A DNA stretch of 15,368 bases from Candidatus Aminicenantes bacterium UBA876 (GCA_002294665.1 DBFQ01000071.1:36362-51729), one strand, 5' to 3'; counted from the stretch's first letter, positions 6,196 through 14,266 are shown. A program made the numbers and translations. The notes: generated by a model not told the origin, from the letters alone.

Positions 6196-6697
6196 GCGCC
6201 GCACGCGCGGTTACATACTGCTGGCGGCGTTGTTCGCGGTCCAGATCGCGGCCGTGTTCATGCTCATGGCCCGTGCGCGCTGGCAGACCGTGATCCGGCG
6301 GGACCTCGAAGCTGAATTGATTTTCCGCGGGCGCCAGTACGTGCGGGCCCTGGAAAGCTATGCCAGAGAGAACCTCAACCAGTCACCGCCGAGCCTGCGG
6401 GTCCTGGAAGAAGAAAAACACATCCGCCGCCTGTACACGGATCCACTCTCGGCGGAAGGGGAGTGGAACCTGGTCATGAAACCCGCATCAGGGGGAAAGA
6501 AACTGCTGATCGTGCCTGTGAGCGCGGCTGGACGTTTCCTCACCCAGGCCAGCATCGTGGGCGTATGCTCCACCTCGGCCGAATCGGGCTTCCTGGAATA
6601 TCGCGGCCGCAAACGCTACAACGAGTGGGCCTTCTACCTCGGCGACAGCGAAGAAGAGGAAGACATGCCGCCCCTGGAATTCACTCAAGGCACATGA
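6182..6697 (+). CDS. Membrane-anchored pseudopilin-like protein of the 'GRQYVxA' type
   Basis: The protein has 171 residues from the ATG at 6182, overlapping the upstream pseudopilin gene by 14 bp. It has a basic N-terminus (KTGKRRTRG), then G10-Y11 and one hydrophobic helix (about 11-31). Conserved-looking parts are 'ELIFRGRQYVRALESY' (45-60), 'RRLYTDPL' (about 82-89), 'IVGVCSTSAESGF' (125-137) and 'YRGRKRYNEW' (140-149). I recall this combination from type II secretion-associated proteins of Acidobacteriota-like genomes, usually written GVASKS...YNEW. Unlike true pseudopilins it lacks Glu at +5, so recruitment to a pilus may differ. The C-terminus is very acidic (DSEEEED). Its stop overlaps the lpxB start (ATGA), implying translational coupling. 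A role as minor pseudopilin is inferred. Confidence 0.75.
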   Translation: MKTGKRRTRGYILLAALFAVQIAAVFMLMARARWQTVIRRDLEAELIFRGRQYVRALESYARENLNQSPPSLRVLEEEKHIRRLYTDPLSAEGEWNLVMKPASGGKKLLIVPVSAAGRFLTQASIVGVCSTSAESGFLEYRGRKRYNEWAFYLGDSEEEEDMPPLEFTQGT

Positions 6698-7833
6698 AGC
6701 AGCTTCTGATCCTGGCGGCTGAAAACTCGGCCGAAACGTACGGTGTCGAAGTGGTGCGCGCCCTGCGACGCCGCATCCCGGGGATCCGCCTCTTCGGTGT
6801 AGGCGGCGAGAGATTCCGCAAATTGGGCGTAGAGTTGATCCACCACAACCGCGAATATGCCGTAGTGGGCGTTTTTGAGATATTATCTCAACTGCTGCGG
6901 TTCCACCGGCGCATGCGTCAACTGGTACGCGAAGCCGTCCGCCGCAAAGCCGATGCCGCCCTGCTGATCGATTATCCGGACTTCAACATCAGGCTGGCCC
7001 GGCGCCTGAAAAAGGCCGGCATCCCGGTTTACTACTACATCGCCCCAACGGTCTGGGCCTGGAGACCCGGCCGGGTACGGCAATTGCGCCGTTATACCGA
7101 TCACCTGTTCATCATCTTCCCTTTTGAAAAACAGATATTCTCCGACGCGCGAGTCAGCCACACCTATACCGGGCATCCTCTGCTGTCAATGGTCCACGTC
7201 CGCCATCCGCGTGAACGGTTTCGTCGCAGCCACGGCATCGGTTCCCGCACTCAGGTGGTCACGCTGCTTCCGGGATCACGATCCTCGGAGGTTGAGCGCC
7301 TGCTGCCCGCCATGCGCGGAGCCGTGGAAAAACTGGCCAACGACCATGACCTGGCTGTTTTCCTGTTGCGCGCGGAACATATCTGCCCAAAGCGGATTGA
7401 ATCGCTCTTGTCCGGATCAACGGTAAAGATCCGGGTATTGCCCCAGGAAGAACGCTTTGACCTGATCAACGCGTCGGACCTGGCCCTGAGCACCTGCGGA
7501 ACATCGAACCTGGAGATCGCGCTGTTGAAAGTCCCGTTCATTGCCGGGTACCGGGTTTCGCCCATGACCTACCGACTGCGCTTCCTGCTCAGGATCCAGC
7601 GTTACTCGATCGTGAATATCCTGGCCGACGACAACGTGATCCCCGAACTGATCCAGGACGAATTCACCACAGAAAACCTGGTACAAAAATCACTTGAAAT
7701 CCTGGATCAGCCTCAACGCGCCGAGAGCATGCGCCTCCGCCTGGCGGAAGTCACGCGCTCTCTGTCGCGCGACGGGGATCCCGCCGACATCATTGCCGCC
7801 CGCCTGGCATCCGACCTGCGCCACGGTGATTGA
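6694..7833 (+). CDS. lpxB: Lipid-A-disaccharide synthase LpxB
   Basis: LpxB is a GT19 glycosyltransferase that joins UDP-diacylglucosamine and lipid X to the lipid A disaccharide on the inner face of the inner membrane. The protein is 379 residues, normal for the family. Signatures are 'IDYPDFN' (92-98, usually IDxPDFN), 'YYYIAPTVWAWRPGRV' (113-128), 'TGHP' (159-162), 'LLPGSRSSE' (191-199) and the donor-binding 'STCGTSNLE' (266-274). The usual N-terminal G-E-x-S-G-D motif is altered to A9-E-N-S-A-E-T-Y-G. The ATG at 6694 sits in an ATGA overlap with the preceding gene, so translation is probably coupled; no separate ribosome binding site is obvious. Other lipid A genes are absent from the window. 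Presence of this gene shows a lipopolysaccharide-type outer membrane. Confidence 0.95.
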   Translation: MKQLLILAAENSAETYGVEVVRALRRRIPGIRLFGVGGERFRKLGVELIHHNREYAVVGVFEILSQLLRFHRRMRQLVREAVRRKADAALLIDYPDFNIRLARRLKKAGIPVYYYIAPTVWAWRPGRVRQLRRYTDHLFIIFPFEKQIFSDARVSHTYTGHPLLSMVHVRHPRERFRRSHGIGSRTQVVTLLPGSRSSEVERLLPAMRGAVEKLANDHDLAVFLLRAEHICPKRIESLLSGSTVKIRVLPQEERFDLINASDLALSTCGTSNLEIALLKVPFIAGYRVSPMTYRLRFLLRIQRYSIVNILADDNVIPELIQDEFTTENLVQKSLEILDQPQRAESMRLRLAEVTRSLSRDGDPADIIAARLASDLRHGD

Positions 7834-7858
7834 CATTGGGATTTCACTGTGATATTCG
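7830..7858 (+). promoter_or_regulatory. Possible promoter of the DnaK-family gene
   Basis: A perfect -35 TTGACA (7830-7835), which overlaps the lpxB stop codon, is followed after 17 bp by TATTCG (7853-7858), a weak -10 with an upstream TG as in extended -10 promoters. The predicted start would be about 5 bases before the ATG at 7871. No CIRCE-type inverted repeat or clear heat-shock sigma element was seen. Confidence 0.35.
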
Positions 7859-7870
7859 ACAAGCAAACGC

Positions 7871-9730
7871 ATGGGAAGAGTGATCGGAATCGACCTGGGA
7901 ACCACAAACTCAGTGGTGGCCTATACGGAAGGCAAATCCCCGGCCATCGTTTTGTCCGAGGAAGGTGACCGGCTCCTGCCTTCGGTGGTCGCTTTCACGC
8001 GCAAGGGGGAGCGACTGGTCGGCACTCCGGCCAAGAGCCAGTTGATCATCAATCCCACCAACACGGTCCACTCGGTCAAGCGCCTGATGGGCAAACGCTA
8101 TTCCGAGGTTGAACCCTACCTCTATCAATTCAGTTATCCCATCGTGGAAGGGCCGGAGGACAGCCTCAAGGTCTCCCTGAACGGGACCCTCTTTTCTCCC
8201 GAAGAGATCTCCGCGATGATCCTGCAGAAATTAAAGGAATCCGCGGAACAATACCTGGGCACGGCGGTCGACGGCGCCATCATCACGGTCCCCGCGTATT
8301 TTGATGACTCTCAACGCCAGGCTACCCGCGATGCCGGCCGTATCGCCGGCCTGGAAGTCAAACGCATCATCAATGAGCCTACTGCCGCGGCGCTTTCCTT
8401 CTCGATTGACCTCGGGAGCAAGCGTTCCGTGGTGGTGTATGACTTCGGCGGCGGCACGATCGACATATCGGTGTTGCAGATCGAACAGGAAATCATCAAA
8501 GTCCGGGCGACCGCCGGAAACACGAACCTGGGAGGCAGTGATTTCGATATCATGCTGTCCAGGCTGCTCCTGGATGAAATCCGCGAGCAATACGGACTGG
8601 ACCTGTCTGAAGACAAGCTGGCCGTGCAGCGACTGCGGGACGCCTCGGAAAACGCCAAAAAAGAACTGTCCGCGTTGGAATCCACGGAAATCAACCTGCC
8701 CTTTATCGCCGAATCCAATGACGGTCCGGTCCATTTCCTGAAATACATCACCCGCTCCGAGTTTGAAAACCTGATCGTGGACAAAATCGATAAAACGCTG
8801 CAGATCTGCGGCGTCTGTCTGCAACGCGCCCAGATAAAACAAAGCGATATCCAGGAAGTACTCCTGGTCGGCGGATCCACCCGCATCCCCCTGGTTCAGG
8901 CCAAAGTTCAGGAATATTTCGGCATGCCTCCGAACCGCAAGGTCAACCCGGATGAGATTGTGGCCATGGGAGCTGCGCTCCAGGGATCGATTATCACCGG
9001 AGAAAGCCGCGACATCCTTTTGCTGGATGTGACCCCCCTGTCCCTGGGAGTCAAAACATTCGGCGGCGCATTTACCCGCGTCATTGACGCCAACACCACC
9101 ATTCCCTGCAACCGCAGCCTGGTGTTTTCCACCGCGGAAGACAACCAGCGCGAAGTGGAAATCAGCATCTACCAGGGTGAAAGAGAAATCGCCGAGGAAA
9201 ACAAGCTTCTGGGACGATTCCTGTTAAAGGGAATCCGCGAAGCCGCCAAAGGCGTGCCACGCATCGAAGTGACCTTCAACATCGACATCAACGGCATCCT
9301 GATGGTCAACGCCATGGACCTGTCCACCCGCAATCAGAAGCAGGTGGTGGTATCCCACTCCGGCCTGCTCAGCGAGGAAGAAATCGAAACACTCCGTGAA
9401 AACGCATCCAGGTACGCCGAAGAAGACCAGCAGCGCCTGGGCATTATCCGCGCGCGCAACCGCCTGCTCAATGAGATCTACATGGCGGAACGACATCTGG
9501 AAAACACCGACTGTGCGGAGAGCCTGCAAGCAACCGCGGCCGACTTGCTCAATCGAGCCCGGACCGCTGCTTCCGCAGAAGATGCCGCCGTCATGGAAGC
9601 GCTGAACGCCGACCTGCTGAAGATCAACGAGCAACTCAAATCCCTGGCCCCGGAAACAGAAAAACCGACGCCCTCACCCGCGCCGACCCTGTCCAGCGAC
9701 ACCCGACCGCTCAAAATCCCGGAAAGCTGA
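7871..9730 (+). CDS. dnaK: DnaK-family (Hsp70) chaperone
   Basis: This 619-residue ATP-dependent protein-folding chaperone acts in the cytoplasm. The ATPase domain shows GIDLGTTNS (6-14), catalytic-type K70, DFGGGTIDIS (191-200) and the adenosine motif VGGSTRIP (333-340). The linker and substrate domain begin at 'LLLDVTPLSLG' (383-393), followed by 'STAEDNQ' (420-426) and 'IEVTFNIDINGIL' (465-477). The helical lid runs from about 500 to 592, then a Pro/Ser/Thr-rich tail that lacks the acidic ending typical of main bacterial DnaK proteins. The ATG is the only start: an in-frame stop lies at 7850 and the next residues are the conserved N-terminus. No Shine-Dalgarno sequence precedes it. Neither grpE nor dnaJ is adjacent, so this may be a second, non-operonic Hsp70. 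The family is certain; its status as main DnaK is not. Confidence 0.93.
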   Translation: MGRVIGIDLGTTNSVVAYTEGKSPAIVLSEEGDRLLPSVVAFTRKGERLVGTPAKSQLIINPTNTVHSVKRLMGKRYSEVEPYLYQFSYPIVEGPEDSLKVSLNGTLFSPEEISAMILQKLKESAEQYLGTAVDGAIITVPAYFDDSQRQATRDAGRIAGLEVKRIINEPTAAALSFSIDLGSKRSVVVYDFGGGTIDISVLQIEQEIIKVRATAGNTNLGGSDFDIMLSRLLLDEIREQYGLDLSEDKLAVQRLRDASENAKKELSALESTEINLPFIAESNDGPVHFLKYITRSEFENLIVDKIDKTLQICGVCLQRAQIKQSDIQEVLLVGGSTRIPLVQAKVQEYFGMPPNRKVNPDEIVAMGAALQGSIITGESRDILLLDVTPLSLGVKTFGGAFTRVIDANTTIPCNRSLVFSTAEDNQREVEISIYQGEREIAEENKLLGRFLLKGIREAAKGVPRIEVTFNIDINGILMVNAMDLSTRNQKQVVVSHSGLLSEEEIETLRENASRYAEEDQQRLGIIRARNRLLNEIYMAERHLENTDCAESLQATAADLLNRARTAASAEDAAVMEALNADLLKINEQLKSLAPETEKPTPSPAPTLSSDTRPLKIPES

Positions 9731-9908
9731 GGCCAACAGCTGTCTGTCGGTTTACAGGGGCAGAGGCAGGACCGTTTGCACCCGGGTTTCGAAAGTCCAT
9801 GACCCGATTCAAGGGGATCGGCTGAGGATCGCCCGGGCCGGTGAAGACACCGATTTCCACTGCCCGGGGGGTTTATGCTATAATTTTCTCTTATCGGAGG
9901 CCGATTTC
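9731..9908. other. Intergenic region between dnaK and metG
   Basis: No gene seen in these 178 bp. A weak hairpin, GGGGATC (9813-9819) with GATCGCCC (9827-9834, one bulged base), may mark the end of the dnaK transcript, but it has no T-run. The metG promoter and ribosome binding site occupy the last 35 bases. Confidence 0.4.
9876..9900 (+). promoter_or_regulatory. Extended -10 promoter and ribosome binding site of metG
   Basis: TGC-TATAAT (9876-9884) is a perfect extended -10 element; no good -35 lies at 17-18 bp upstream. GGAGG (9896-9900) stands eight bases before the ATG at 9909. The leader would be about 18 bases, so there is no room for a T-box or riboswitch. Confidence 0.55.
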
Positions 9909-11840
9909 ATGAGCACCTTCTATGTCACCACGCCCATTTACTACGTCAACGACATTCCTCACATCGGACACGCGTACACCACCATCATGGCGGACGTGAT
10001 CACCCGTTTCCGTCGCGCCGAAGGTTATGAAACCTTTTTCTTGACCGGGACCGATGAACACGGCCAGAAAATTGAAAAAAGCGCCGCAGCCCAGGGCATT
10101 ACCCCCAAGATCCTGGCCGACCGGGTGGTGGAAAGATTCAAGAACCTGTGGCAGATCCTGGATATTCGTTACGACCGTTTCATCCGTACAACCGACGCCG
10201 ATCATGTAGCCGGGGTGCAGCACCTGTTCCGCAGAGTCCTGGACAAAGGGGACATCTACCCGGGTGAGTACCGTGGCCATTATTGCGTTTCCTGTGAAGG
10301 CTACGTACCCGAGACCGCGGAAAAATCACAGTCCGGCAACAAGATCTGCCCCGACTGCGGCAAAGAGACCGAGTTGCTCACCGAACGTTGTTATTTCTTC
10401 CGCCTGTCCGCGTACGAGGAACCCCTGCTGCGGTTCTACGCAGAACACCCCGATTTCGTCCAACCCGCTTCACGCATGAATGAGGTGATATCTTTTGTCA
10501 AAATGGGTTTGAAAGACCTGTCCATCACCCGTTCCACGGTGAAATGGGGAGTGCCGGTTCCCGACGACCCCGAACAGACCATTTACGTTTGGTTCGACGC
10601 TTTGTCCAACTACATCACCGCCCTGGGATATCCGGAAACCACGGCGGATTTCTCCCGCTTCTGGCCGGCTGACCTGCATGTCATGGCCAAGGACATCCTG
10701 CGCTTTCATGCGGTTTACTGGCCCGCTTTTCTCATGGCCGCGGACCTTGAACTCCCGCGCGGCGAACTCATTCACGGCTGGTGGCTGAAGGATGAGAGAA
10801 AGATGTCCAAGTCCCGGGGCAACGTGCTCGATCCCCATATCCTGCTCAAGCACTTCCCGGCGGACGCCATCCGCTATTTTCTGATGCGTGAAGCCCCGAT
10901 CGGCGCGGACGCGAACTTCTCCCACCAGGGCTTCATCACCCGTATCAACACCGAATTGACCAATGACTGGGCCAACCTGATTTCCCGCACCGGCGGTATG
11001 ATCAAACGATACTTCAACAACCGTTTCCCGGGGAAAGCCGCATACTCACCCACAGAGGATGAATTGCGGGAAGACTACCTGGAGCTGGAAAATGAAGTGC
11101 GGGCGTTTTTCGATTCCTACGCATTCAACCGCGGCCTGGAACGCATCATGGAGTACATCAGCCGCCTGAACCGTTACATCGTGGAAGCGGAACCCTGGAA
11201 AATGGCCGCCGACGAGTCGCTTCAACCCCGGCTGGAAGCCGTACTCAAAACCCTGGTGCGCGCGATCCTCTCGACAAACACCCTGCTGGCACCGGTGATT
11301 CCCCGCAGTGCCGACCGGATCCGTGCATTTTTTAACCACGATAGCCGGACATTCGGTTGGAAAGACCCGGGAGAAAGTTTTGATGTCCGGGACGTAGAGC
11401 CCCTTTTCCCCCGCGTGGATCCAGAAGCATTCTTCGCTGAGGAAACACAATCCGAACACGCGGAGCCATCCCCCAAGGAGACAACCATGAGCGAAAAACC
11501 TCAAACACCTGAAGGCATCGCGACTATTGACGAATTCAAAAAAATCCGCATGGTCGTGGCAAGAGTTCTTGCCGCGGAAAAAGTGGAAAAAACCGACAAA
11601 TTGCTGCGCCTCACCGTGGACACGGGCAGTGACACCCGCACCCTGGTAGCGGGAATCGCCCAGTACTACACTCCGGAAGAACTGGTTGAGCGCAAAATCA
11701 TCATCGTGGCCAACCTGGCGCCGGCCGTTATCCGTGGCATTGAATCCAAAGGCATGATCCTGGCCGCATCCGACAAGGACGGACGCCCCTATATCCCCAT
11801 AATCCCGGAAGAGACCCCCGTGGGCTCGATCATGCGCTGA
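9909..11840 (+). CDS. metG: Methionyl-tRNA synthetase with C-terminal tRNA-binding domain
   Basis: This class I aminoacyl-tRNA synthetase attaches methionine to its tRNAs. The protein has 643 residues. HIGH is at 18-21 and KMSKS at 298-302. One zinc knuckle is formed by C126-x2-C129 and C147-x2-C150. The catalytic-domain motif 'YVWFDALSNYI' and 'HGWWLKDERKMS' are typical. An alpha-helical anticodon domain follows (about 345-515), then a Pro/Glu-rich linker and an EMAPII/Trbp111-like tRNA-binding domain (about 537-643, 'FKKIRMVVARVL', 'VANLAPAVIRGIESKGMIL'). GGAGG stands eight bases before the ATG, and an extended -10 promoter lies just upstream. The linker also carries a full internal ribosome binding site and in-frame ATG at 11487. 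The product assignment is secure. Confidence 0.97.
   Translation: MSTFYVTTPIYYVNDIPHIGHAYTTIMADVITRFRRAEGYETFFLTGTDEHGQKIEKSAAAQGITPKILADRVVERFKNLWQILDIRYDRFIRTTDADHVAGVQHLFRRVLDKGDIYPGEYRGHYCVSCEGYVPETAEKSQSGNKICPDCGKETELLTERCYFFRLSAYEEPLLRFYAEHPDFVQPASRMNEVISFVKMGLKDLSITRSTVKWGVPVPDDPEQTIYVWFDALSNYITALGYPETTADFSRFWPADLHVMAKDILRFHAVYWPAFLMAADLELPRGELIHGWWLKDERKMSKSRGNVLDPHILLKHFPADAIRYFLMREAPIGADANFSHQGFITRINTELTNDWANLISRTGGMIKRYFNNRFPGKAAYSPTEDELREDYLELENEVRAFFDSYAFNRGLERIMEYISRLNRYIVEAEPWKMAADESLQPRLEAVLKTLVRAILSTNTLLAPVIPRSADRIRAFFNHDSRTFGWKDPGESFDVRDVEPLFPRVDPEAFFAEETQSEHAEPSPKETTMSEKPQTPEGIATIDEFKKIRMVVARVLAAEKVEKTDKLLRLTVDTGSDTRTLVAGIAQYYTPEELVERKIIIVANLAPAVIRGIESKGMILAASDKDGRPYIPIIPEETPVGSIMR
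11475..11489 (+). promoter_or_regulatory. Internal ribosome binding site and in-frame ATG within metG
   Basis: AAGGAG (11475-11480), six bases, ATG (11487-11489). The ATG is in the metG frame as Met527, at the linker just before the tRNA-binding domain. Initiation here would give a free 117-residue tRNA-binding protein, similar in extent to stand-alone Trbp111 proteins or the separate beta subunit of split methionyl-tRNA synthetases. Confidence 0.5.
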
Positions 11841-11877
11841 TTGGGAATCGCTGCGACTTCCACGCTTTCAGGCTGAC

Positions 11878-11896
11878 TCCGCCGGGTTCAGGCGGA
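11878..11896. terminator. Short hairpin after metG
   Basis: TCCGCC, 7-base loop, GGCGGA, lying 38 bases after the metG stop. No T-run follows, so Rho-independent action is doubtful. Confidence 0.3.
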
Positions 11897-11924
11897 CATT
11901 TCCTGAATTTTCGCAAAGCGGCAT

Positions 11925-11953
11925 GGCGGAGTGCGAACGAATCGCACTCCGCC
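11925..11953. terminator. Perfect 12-bp hairpin between convergent genes
   Basis: GGCGGAGTGCGA (11925-11936) and TCGCACTCCGCC (11942-11953) are exact reverse complements around the 5-base loop ACGAA. It lies midway between the stops of metG and the convergent peptidase gene, a usual place for a bidirectional terminator or transcript-stabilising hairpin. No T-run follows on either strand. Confidence 0.5.
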
Positions 11954-11982
11954 GCTACGGATCGTCTGCTGCTATCGATCAA

Positions 11983-14127
11983 TCAGAAACCCAGTTCTTT
12001 CAGAATGTGGGCCGCCTTGCCGATTTTTTCGGTGACAAACAGCACGTAACGGATATCCACGGATATGGTCCGCTGCTTTTCGTTGTCATACTGCCAGTCC
12101 CCGTTCATGGCTTCCCAATTGCCGTCGAACGCGATGCCGATCATCTCGCCTCTGGCGTTGAGCACCGGGCTGCCGCTGTTGCCGCCGGTGATATCACAGC
12201 CGTGGATAAACGCCACCGGCACATTCCCGAGCACCGGATCCTGCCAGCGGCCGAAATCGCGCGCCTGATAGAGCGCCTGCAAAGTGTCCGGAGCATCAAA
12301 GGGGGCCTTCCCCGTATGCTTCTCGATGACACCGGCCAGAGTGGTGAAAGGTTTGTAATACACAGCGTCCCGGGCCTTGTAGCCGGCTACTTTGCCATAG
12401 GTGAAACGCAGCGTGCGGTTGGCGTCCGGATACAGCATCCCGCCTTTCCAGTCGGCAAGCACCTCGATGTACTGCTTGCGCAATTGCGAAATTTCGGCGT
12501 TGAATTTCTCGTTCCGGATGCGCAGGGCCTCCGATTCCGGGTACAGGTCGGCCGCAAGGTTGATGAAGGGGTCGTTGAGCGCTTTCAGTTTCGCCGCGGT
12601 CATCCCCCGGGCAAACAGGGACTTGACAAATTCCACGTCCTTGAGTCTGGTTTCCTTGTAGGCCTGTTCAACAAACGCATTGATGCCTTCCTTGCCTTTG
12701 TCGAGGACTGATTCCAGTCCCCGGATGCGATTGCCCCGGGGCAGGGCGGCCGCTTTTTCCAGGGCCAGAGTCAGCAGGGCCTTGTCTGAGGGTTCGTAAT
12801 AAGACATCAACATGAAATGGAGGCGGGAAACACTGCGTTCGATCTCCTTTTCAGAAAAAGATGGATTACGCTCCTTTTCCGGCTTGGCCCGCTCCTCGGC
12901 CAGGTTGTAGACCTGGGTGCCGAGCCCCAGCAGGGTGCCGCCCAGCATGCGGGAGAGCATGAACGCGTCTTCATAATCGCGGGTTTCCGCTTTTTGGGCA
13001 TACAAGGCGCCGATACGGTCCAGAATGTTGCCATAACGGGCTTGCCGCTTTTGATCCTTGTTGATGAAAGCCGCCAACTCTTTTTCCTGTTGCCTTTTGC
13101 GTGCCAGAAAATCGATGCGCTTCATGTCGGCGATCTTGCCCTGGTAGTTTTTCATCACATTGTTCAGGCCCTTGATCATGCCCGCGACCTTCATTTTCGC
13201 GATCAGGGAATCCTTTTCAAACGACTCCAGCAGGGTGATGACTTCCTGAAACAGTTTGATACGGTCGGGATAGTTGTGGTTTAGGTTCTCGTCCACTGCA
13301 TGGGATGTACGGTAGCGGGTTGTTGATCCCGGGTACCCGAGAATGAACGTTTGATCGCCTTCCTTCAGGTGGGAACGGGACAGGCGGATCCAGTTGCCGG
13401 TTTTCAAAGGGATGTTGTCTTTGTGGTACTTGCGACCCGAGCCGTCGGGGGCGGAATAAATGCGCATGAAAGAGAAGTCACCGGTATGGCGGGGCCACAT
13501 CCAGTTGTCCACGTCGCCGCCGTAATTGCCGATTGCCTGGGGAGGAACGTATACCACGCGGACATCGTCATAGCGCTTATGCACGAAAAGGTAATACTTG
13601 CCGCCTTCATACATCGAAGCGATCCGGGCCGTGAGATCTCCATGACCTTTCTCGATATCCTCTTTCATGCGCTGCTGGTGACGCCTGATCGCCTTGTGGC
13701 GCTTCACCAGGTCCCGGATGCGGTGAAAGCGCGTGAACTGGTCTGTCACGTCCTTCATGTACTGAAATACCTCCGCCGAATACCCCGGGGCTTCAATCTC
13801 TTCGGAAAGATCGTTGGCCAGAAAGCCATTGGTGATCAGGTCTACCCCTTTGGTGGAAGCGCGTTGAACCGCGCCGAAGGCCACGTGGTGGTTGGTCAGC
13901 ACCAGGCCGTTCGGGGACACGATCTCGGATGTCCCCCCGAATCCCAGCACCAGGCAGTTGACCAGGCTGGGCTTATCCGGTGTATAGATTTCAGCGGCCG
14001 TGATGTCGAATCCCTTTTTCGCCAGGTCGAGTCGCTGCAGTTGATCCAGCAGCCACATACCTTCCTCGGCCTGGAGTGAAATGCCGACGCATGACAGCGC
14101 CAGCAGCAACACAATTGCTTTTTTCAT
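11983..14127 (-). CDS. S46-family serine dipeptidyl-peptidase (DPP7-like), exported
   Basis: Peptidases of this family remove dipeptides from the N-termini of peptides in the periplasm or at the cell surface. The 714-residue protein starts with a signal peptide (MKKAIVLLLALSCVGISLQA, probable cut after A20). The chymotrypsin-like triad is visible: H81 in T-N-H-H-V, an Asp in 'YGGDVDNWMWPRHTGDF' (202-218, most likely D217), and S651 in T-G-G-N-S-G-S-P. Residue 669, 18 after the serine, is Gly in F-D-G-N. In the family Gly here goes with DPP7-type preference for hydrophobic residues at the second position, while Arg marks acidic-specific DPP11. The large helical middle domain spans about 280-560. 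AGGAG lies six bases before the ATG at 14127. The family call is secure; the specificity is inferred from one residue. Confidence 0.95.
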   Translation of the reverse strand: MKKAIVLLLALSCVGISLQAEEGMWLLDQLQRLDLAKKGFDITAAEIYTPDKPSLVNCLVLGFGGTSEIVSPNGLVLTNHHVAFGAVQRASTKGVDLITNGFLANDLSEEIEAPGYSAEVFQYMKDVTDQFTRFHRIRDLVKRHKAIRRHQQRMKEDIEKGHGDLTARIASMYEGGKYYLFVHKRYDDVRVVYVPPQAIGNYGGDVDNWMWPRHTGDFSFMRIYSAPDGSGRKYHKDNIPLKTGNWIRLSRSHLKEGDQTFILGYPGSTTRYRTSHAVDENLNHNYPDRIKLFQEVITLLESFEKDSLIAKMKVAGMIKGLNNVMKNYQGKIADMKRIDFLARKRQQEKELAAFINKDQKRQARYGNILDRIGALYAQKAETRDYEDAFMLSRMLGGTLLGLGTQVYNLAEERAKPEKERNPSFSEKEIERSVSRLHFMLMSYYEPSDKALLTLALEKAAALPRGNRIRGLESVLDKGKEGINAFVEQAYKETRLKDVEFVKSLFARGMTAAKLKALNDPFINLAADLYPESEALRIRNEKFNAEISQLRKQYIEVLADWKGGMLYPDANRTLRFTYGKVAGYKARDAVYYKPFTTLAGVIEKHTGKAPFDAPDTLQALYQARDFGRWQDPVLGNVPVAFIHGCDITGGNSGSPVLNARGEMIGIAFDGNWEAMNGDWQYDNEKQRTISVDIRYVLFVTEKIGKAAHILKELGF

Positions 14128-14232
14128 ATTACTCTCCTCAGTTGATGGGTGATCCCAACTAACTGGAATACGAAATCAGGACGTCAACAGTTCAGATGAT
14201 CAAACCTGCAACCGTATCGGCCGTAATTGCGT

Positions 14233-14246
14233 ATTCATATATGAAT
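14233..14246. promoter_or_regulatory. 14-bp perfect palindrome upstream of the propeller gene
   Basis: ATTCATATATGAAT is its own reverse complement, 20 bases before the ATG at 14267, in the 139-bp space shared with the divergent peptidase gene. It is AT-rich in a GC-rich setting, so it may overlap the -10 region or serve as an operator. No convincing -35 was found at the right distance. Confidence 0.35.
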
Positions 14247-14266
14247 CCGAGAGTGAGGACAGGACG

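Noticed and set aside
13351..14079. Long plus-strand frame opposite the S46 peptidase gene
   Set aside because: Shadow frame; the minus-strand protein has a signal peptide, catalytic motifs and a ribosome binding site.
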